Positions 6,299 to 9,792 of a stretch of DNA of 9,792 nucleotides are shown here, piece after piece. The position numbers and the translations under genes were made by a program. The notes under the pieces are model-generated. The model saw only the letters and a list, made by a program, of their open reading frames with translations, ran no database searches and had not been told where the DNA came from. How positions within the stretch are numbered: position 1 is the first letter of the stretch; each line of letters starts with the position of its first letter. Origin of the DNA: Caldifarciminota bacterium (GTDB lineage Bacteria > Hydrothermota > Tepidihabitantia > B3-TA06); contig WJJO01000167.1 in assembly GCA_014729665.1 (NCBI GenBank), positions 1 to 9,792 on the forward strand, written 5' to 3'.

Positions 6299-6346
6299 AT
6301 GCGTGCTGGGTTATTCTTTACTGAAGTGATTAAAAGGAAGCAATGA
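6299..6346 (+). CDS. 15-codon leader ORF coupled to the flippase gene
   Basis: ATG at 6299 sits 5 bases after the -10 box and opens a frame encoding MRAGLFFTEVIKRKQ, whose TGA (6344-6346) overlaps the flippase ATG (6343-6345) in an ATGA arrangement. Near its 3' end it contains AAGGAAG, which serves as the Shine-Dalgarno of the flippase. The likely role is to bring ribosomes that load on a leaderless mRNA to the internal start, so that translation of the flippase is coupled. The peptide itself resembles nothing I recognise and lacks the run of one amino acid that marks an attenuator leader. It could be a chance ORF in an ordinary 43-base leader. Confidence 0.45.
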   Translation: MRAGLFFTEVIKRKQ

Positions 6347-7911
6347 AACTGAAAGATCTTAAATCGCTGTCTAAAGATACTATCATATACGGTGTTGGAA
6401 GTGCTACTAGACAGATAGTTTTAGTTCTTATGGCTCCACTTTTTGCGGCCTATTTAACAGTTGATCGTTTCGGAAGCAGAGCAATGTTGACGGCTCTTTA
6501 CGGTTTTCTGCAAATCATCATCCTGTTGGCAATCAATCAAGCGGTAATTGCCGATTACTACAAAGTAAAAACTGAAAAAGAACGTCGTAGTATTGTTTCT
6601 ACTGCATTCGTTTTCAGTTTTCTAACATCTCTAATAGTAGGTGGATTAGTATTTACTTTCGCAAGTTTTTTACCTGAAGTAATGTCATTTTTAGGGATAC
6701 CTATTTCAAACGGAATAATGGGTTTAGAGATCCCGGAAGCGATTCCTATACTAAAACTCTTTTCGGTATACACGGTATTTACCCCTCCAACTTTTATCAT
6801 CCTTGCTATGCTCCAAAGCAGAAAGAGACCTTTACCGTATACGATCTTCTCAGTAACACAAGGTGTTGTCAGGGTTGGCTTAATGGTTTTATTCCTAGTT
6901 GTTCTAAAGCGGGAATTACGCGGTGTTTTTGAAGCTGATGCATTGTTAGCTGTTGGTACATTTCCAGTATTAATCATTTTTGTAATGTTATATTCTAAGG
7001 GTATAAAGTTTTCCAAAAAACATCTAAAAAGTATGCTTCAATATTCTGCCCCCCTTCTCCTTACCGCTGCATTCTTCTGGGGGAAAGAAATGTTAGATAG
7101 GTTTCTGATACTTATTTATCTTACCGAGGCTCACGTCGGTATATTTGCATTCGCAAGGAATTTCCCGAAGGTGGTTTCCTTCTTGCTCGTAACGCCGTTG
7201 AATTGGGCTTGGATACCCTATGCATTTTCTATCAAGGACAAACCAGAAATGCCAGGCACATTGTCAAGGGTTTTAACGTATTTCTTGTTAATTTCGGGAT
7301 GGCTACTTATTATACTAACTGGATCGGCAACCGAGTTGCTTCAAATTATCGCAAAGCAGTGGCAATACTGGTTAGGTGCACCTTATGTGCCCCTTTTAAT
7401 TTTTTCTATTATTTTATTTGCCGCGAATCGAATCATTTCCACACCTTTTCACTTGAAACGGAAAACATCATATATCACAATAACTTCTTCTATATCCACA
7501 GTTTTAGTTGCTGCAATAAACATTGTATTACTACCATTCATCAAACTATATGCTTCCGCTATTGCCCCGGTTATTGGATATGGAACCGCCATGGTCGTTT
7601 CAATAATACTTGTAAGGAAGTACCTAAAGATACCTTACGAAATGAAGAGGATTATCTTAATTTCTGTCTTTTCGATTTTTATCAGCATCGTTCTATACTT
7701 TTGGCATCCTTTCTTTCCTTCCGTTAGAGTATCATGTGTTAATGTTACCGCAGCATACTTTTACTGGCATAGGTTATCTCCATTATTCAGTTTCCTTGTA
7801 AAGTGTGGTGTAGGAACTATCGCTTACGTTGTTCTCCTTCTATGTGCAGGTTTCCTGCTTCCAGGAGAAAGGAACCTGATTAAGACTAAGTTGAGCAGAA
7901 CAAAGCAATGA
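6343..7911 (+). CDS. Polysaccharide flippase, PST/Wzx-like (MOP superfamily)
   Basis: A 522-residue, highly hydrophobic inner-membrane protein with roughly 12-14 membrane helices in the layout of polysaccharide transporters. Family-like features are the N-terminal 'KDTIIYGVGSATRQ' (11-24) before helix 1, short loops rich in Lys and Arg on the cytoplasmic side, and 'FAFARNFPKVVSFLLVTP' (268-285) at the start of the second half, resembling the '..y..a.ki..l......p' stretch of Wzx proteins. Such proteins flip undecaprenyl-linked oligosaccharides from the cytoplasmic to the periplasmic face. ATG at 6343 has AAGGAAG just upstream and overlaps the stop of the leader ORF. Base composition is AT-rich, unlike the lpt genes to the left. 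It is followed with a 4-base overlap by a PLP enzyme. A related MATE or lipid II flippase role cannot be excluded. Confidence 0.85.
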   Translation: MKLKDLKSLSKDTIIYGVGSATRQIVLVLMAPLFAAYLTVDRFGSRAMLTALYGFLQIIILLAINQAVIADYYKVKTEKERRSIVSTAFVFSFLTSLIVGGLVFTFASFLPEVMSFLGIPISNGIMGLEIPEAIPILKLFSVYTVFTPPTFIILAMLQSRKRPLPYTIFSVTQGVVRVGLMVLFLVVLKRELRGVFEADALLAVGTFPVLIIFVMLYSKGIKFSKKHLKSMLQYSAPLLLTAAFFWGKEMLDRFLILIYLTEAHVGIFAFARNFPKVVSFLLVTPLNWAWIPYAFSIKDKPEMPGTLSRVLTYFLLISGWLLIILTGSATELLQIIAKQWQYWLGAPYVPLLIFSIILFAANRIISTPFHLKRKTSYITITSSISTVLVAAINIVLLPFIKLYASAIAPVIGYGTAMVVSIILVRKYLKIPYEMKRIILISVFSIFISIVLYFWHPFFPSVRVSCVNVTAAYFYWHRLSPLFSFLVKCGVGTIAYVVLLLCAGFLLPGERNLIKTKLSRTKQ

Positions 7912-8990
7912 TTCCTCTCTTCAATAAGTACCCATTATTAAAGCAAAAGCTTCCATATACTGCATTAGGAGAACACCCAACACCTGCGCAAGAGCTCAAG
8001 AGTTTGGGTAAAACTATAGGAATCAATCGACTTTTTGTGAAACGTGATGATATAATTAACAAAGTATATGGAGGAAATAAAGTAAGGAAACTGGAATTCA
8101 TTCTAGGTAAGGCATTAAATTTGAAGAAAGATGTTTTAACATACGGAAGTATTGGTTCAAATCACGTTTTAGCTACAGCTATTTTTTCACAACAGATGGG
8201 ACTGAAATGTATCTCAATCCTCATTCCTCAATCCAATAAGATTAACGCAAGGCCCAAATTACTGTTGTATCATTTATTTGGTTCAGAACTCCACTTGTAT
8301 CCTGTTAAGAACAGATATCTAGCTGAGATAATATCTGTTTATCAAATATTGAAACATAAATTTAAGCATGGCAATTCTCCACTCGTCGTCCCTTTTGGAG
8401 GTTCATCACCATTAGGAACCTTAGGTTACGTAAACGCCGCTTTTGAATTAGCGAATCAAATCAAGAGAGGTATAATCCCAGAACCTGATTTTATATATGT
8501 TCCGATGGGATCCATGGGGACAGCAGCAGGTCTTGTGCTTGGCATAAAAGCAACAGGTCTTAAAACTAAGGTAGTTCCCGTCAGGATAATTGAACGAAAG
8601 TACTCTAATGAACGCAAGCTAAAAAGGCTCCTCCGAAAAACTAATATCTTGTTAAACTCATTAGATCCATCATTTCCAATGTTCGACATATTAAATGAAG
8701 ATATTAGCGTGAGACATAATTCTCCACAAACCGGAAGCATCGATTGGTTTAGGGATATATCCAAAGAGTTATCAATTAAGAAGGATGCAAACGGAATTCA
8801 ATTGAAAACAACATATATGAACAGAACGATTGCTGTATTAATCGAAGATGTAAGAAACAAAATATTGGAGAATAAGGTAATACTTCTCTGGAATACCAAC
8901 AATTCCCGAGATTATACAAAGTACATTGAAGACATAAATTTGTCAGATCTTCCACGTCAGCTTCACCATTTTTTCCCAAATTACCAATAG
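7908..8990 (+). CDS. PLP-dependent enzyme of the D-cysteine desulfhydrase/ACC deaminase family
   Basis: A 360-residue fold-type II PLP enzyme. 'YGGNKVRKLEF' (54-64) carries the Schiff-base lysine K58; 'GSIGSNH' (80-86) matches the usual IQSNH cofactor-side loop with Gly in place of Gln; 'GSMGTAAGL' (201-209) is the phosphate-binding loop, normally GSGGT. Towards the C-terminus, where relatives have HTGG near the ring nitrogen, this protein reads 'LLWNTNNSRDY' (326-336). Known members split D-cysteine to pyruvate, H2S and ammonia or open ACC. The changed residues suggest a different amino-acid substrate, perhaps a beta-elimination or beta-replacement reaction. Its ATG overlaps the flippase TGA (ATGA), so the two are co-translated, which points to a role in surface glycan modification rather than general sulfur metabolism. 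Family sure; substrate unknown. Confidence 0.85.
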   Translation: MIPLFNKYPLLKQKLPYTALGEHPTPAQELKSLGKTIGINRLFVKRDDIINKVYGGNKVRKLEFILGKALNLKKDVLTYGSIGSNHVLATAIFSQQMGLKCISILIPQSNKINARPKLLLYHLFGSELHLYPVKNRYLAEIISVYQILKHKFKHGNSPLVVPFGGSSPLGTLGYVNAAFELANQIKRGIIPEPDFIYVPMGSMGTAAGLVLGIKATGLKTKVVPVRIIERKYSNERKLKRLLRKTNILLNSLDPSFPMFDILNEDISVRHNSPQTGSIDWFRDISKELSIKKDANGIQLKTTYMNRTIAVLIEDVRNKILENKVILLWNTNNSRDYTKYIEDINLSDLPRQLHHFFPNYQ

Positions 8991-9026
8991 TATCCTTCGG
9001 GATAGTGATTCTGCCTGTGTTCGTAT

Positions 9027-9054
9027 TTGACATCTGGAGCGCTTTATATAAGAT
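9027..9054 (+). promoter_or_regulatory. Leaderless-type promoter of the asparagine-synthetase-like gene
   Basis: TTGACA (9027-9032), 16-base spacer, TAAGAT (9049-9054), then TAGTT and the ATG at 9060. No Shine-Dalgarno lies within 20 bases of the ATG. It has the same arrangement as 6266-6298 and sits in the 69-base gap after the PLP enzyme gene, so this gene may be transcribed independently as well as by readthrough. Confidence 0.55.
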
Positions 9055-9059
9055 TAGTT

Positions 9060-9792
9060 ATGTCAGCAATCTTCTTGTGGCTCAGGAAAGGAACTTCTCC
9101 AGATAAAAAGAAGCTGCAAAAATCACAGGTCTTTTTTTCACATATTGGTAGGGAAAAAAGCAAGATCTTTGAGGGAAGCTGGACAGGTACAATCACTGTT
9201 TGGGGCAAATCATCGTTAGTACAAAACACCGGATCAACAGTATACTTTGCTCAAAGCGCAACAGGAATATCGGCTGATATCACCTTTACTGACCCATTTA
9301 ACAAAAATAGCTTGAATCAATACGAAGGGATTTGGATACTGATTGAAGTACTTCCACAAAATAGCACTATCAAACTTGCTCAGGATCGTCTTGGAGGTTT
9401 TCCGTTATATGTCTATAAAGACAACCGAAACTTTATTCTTTCATCGGGAATCAAGTCTATTCGAGAAGTTATACCTGACAAGTGTAATGTAAATCTGGAA
9501 TTGCTTGCAGGTAATCTTCTTACTTCTTGGAAACCACATTTTGACGATGGAACATTATTCACCGGTATTAAGAAACTAGTTCCCGGAAAGGTGCATCTTT
9601 TTAATTTACATAGAAACGTTTACAAATCTACCAAGTATGCAAAAAAGATAGGATATCAGCCTTTATGGAAATTCCCGACAAAGCAGAACATAGATGAAGC
9701 GTCAACAATTTTACGTTCAGAACTAAATACCTCTGTTAAAAATAACATATCTGAAATATCTGAAAAGATTGCATTACCACTATCTGGTGGTG
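9060..9792 (+). CDS. Asparagine synthetase-like amidotransferase lacking the glutaminase Cys (partial, 3' end missing)
   Basis: The first 244 codons of an AsnB-like protein. The N-terminal domain has the class II glutamine amidotransferase outline: 'QDRLGGFPLYVY' (108-119) equals the family's DRxGxxPLYY, 'SSGIKSI' (128-134) its SEIKAL, and 'KKLVPGKVHLFNL' (171-183) its LPPGH stretch. The second domain begins with 'LWKFP' (202-206), and the window ends at 'LPLSGG' (239-244), the start of the ATP pyrophosphatase PP-loop SGGxDS. The protein starts MSAIF rather than MC-GI, so the catalytic Cys2 is absent and no NGEIYN-like glutamine site is visible. It therefore probably does not hydrolyse glutamine and may use free ammonia or another amine, as in lasso peptide cyclases and beta-lactam synthetases. 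ATG 9060 is chosen because of the promoter 5 bases upstream; an in-frame TTG at 9027 is less likely. It probably acts with the flippase and PLP enzyme in a glycan locus. Confidence 0.8.
   Translation, partial: MSAIFLWLRKGTSPDKKKLQKSQVFFSHIGREKSKIFEGSWTGTITVWGKSSLVQNTGSTVYFAQSATGISADITFTDPFNKNSLNQYEGIWILIEVLPQNSTIKLAQDRLGGFPLYVYKDNRNFILSSGIKSIREVIPDKCNVNLELLAGNLLTSWKPHFDDGTLFTGIKKLVPGKVHLFNLHRNVYKSTKYAKKIGYQPLWKFPTKQNIDEASTILRSELNTSVKNNISEISEKIALPLSGG

Noticed and set aside
7203..7727. Plus-strand 174-codon frame inside the flippase gene
   Set aside because: A different-frame shadow of the flippase, rich in Cys, Phe and His, with no ribosome binding site or recognisable domain.
9027..9059. 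TTG start at 9027 for the asparagine-synthetase-like protein
   Set aside because: No Shine-Dalgarno precedes it, the TTG is part of the TTGACA box, and the added residues do not supply the missing catalytic Cys.

Overview
The window looks like a piece of a diderm (Gram-negative type) bacterial chromosome, because it carries an adjacent lptF-lptG pair for lipopolysaccharide export. I cannot place the phylum from the sequence. A DUF2378/V4R-type protein and apparently leaderless start sites are the most distinctive traits. No rRNA, tRNA, CRISPR array, transposase or integrase is visible, and no gene-free stretch exceeds about 180 bases.

Left part (1-6201) is entirely minus strand and GC-richer. 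Reading in the direction of transcription it holds: lptF (6201-4996) and lptG (4999-3917), overlapping by 4 bases; a seven-bladed WD40-repeat protein with a putative lipoprotein signal (3904-2777); an ABC transporter ATPase (2648-1671) and its ABC-2 permease (1674-937), also overlapping by 4 bases; a DUF2378/V4R-like small-ligand sensor-type protein with its own promoter (797-219); and the first 13 codons of another gene running off the left edge (41-1).

Right part (6299-9792) is plus strand and clearly AT-richer (one 60-base line at 6601 is 32% GC, against 67% at 2101). It holds a 15-codon leader ORF coupled to a PST/Wzx-type polysaccharide flippase, then a divergent PLP enzyme of the D-cysteine desulfhydrase/ACC deaminase family overlapping it by 4 bases, then a truncated asparagine-synthetase-like protein that lacks the N-terminal glutaminase cysteine. 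This resembles the edge of a surface-polysaccharide (O-antigen-like) biosynthesis island next to the LPS-export genes. The two enzymes may make or attach an unusual amino-acid or amide substituent; that role is inference.

The most interesting signal is regulatory. Four starts (797 minus, 6201 minus, 6299 plus, 9060 plus) are each preceded by an exact TTGACA box, a 16-17 base spacer and a -10-like hexamer lying only 5-7 bases before the start codon. Transcription from such promoters should begin at or within a base or two of the start codon, giving leaderless mRNAs. At 6299 this exposes a short peptide ORF whose stop overlaps the flippase start, suggesting leaderless initiation followed by translational coupling.
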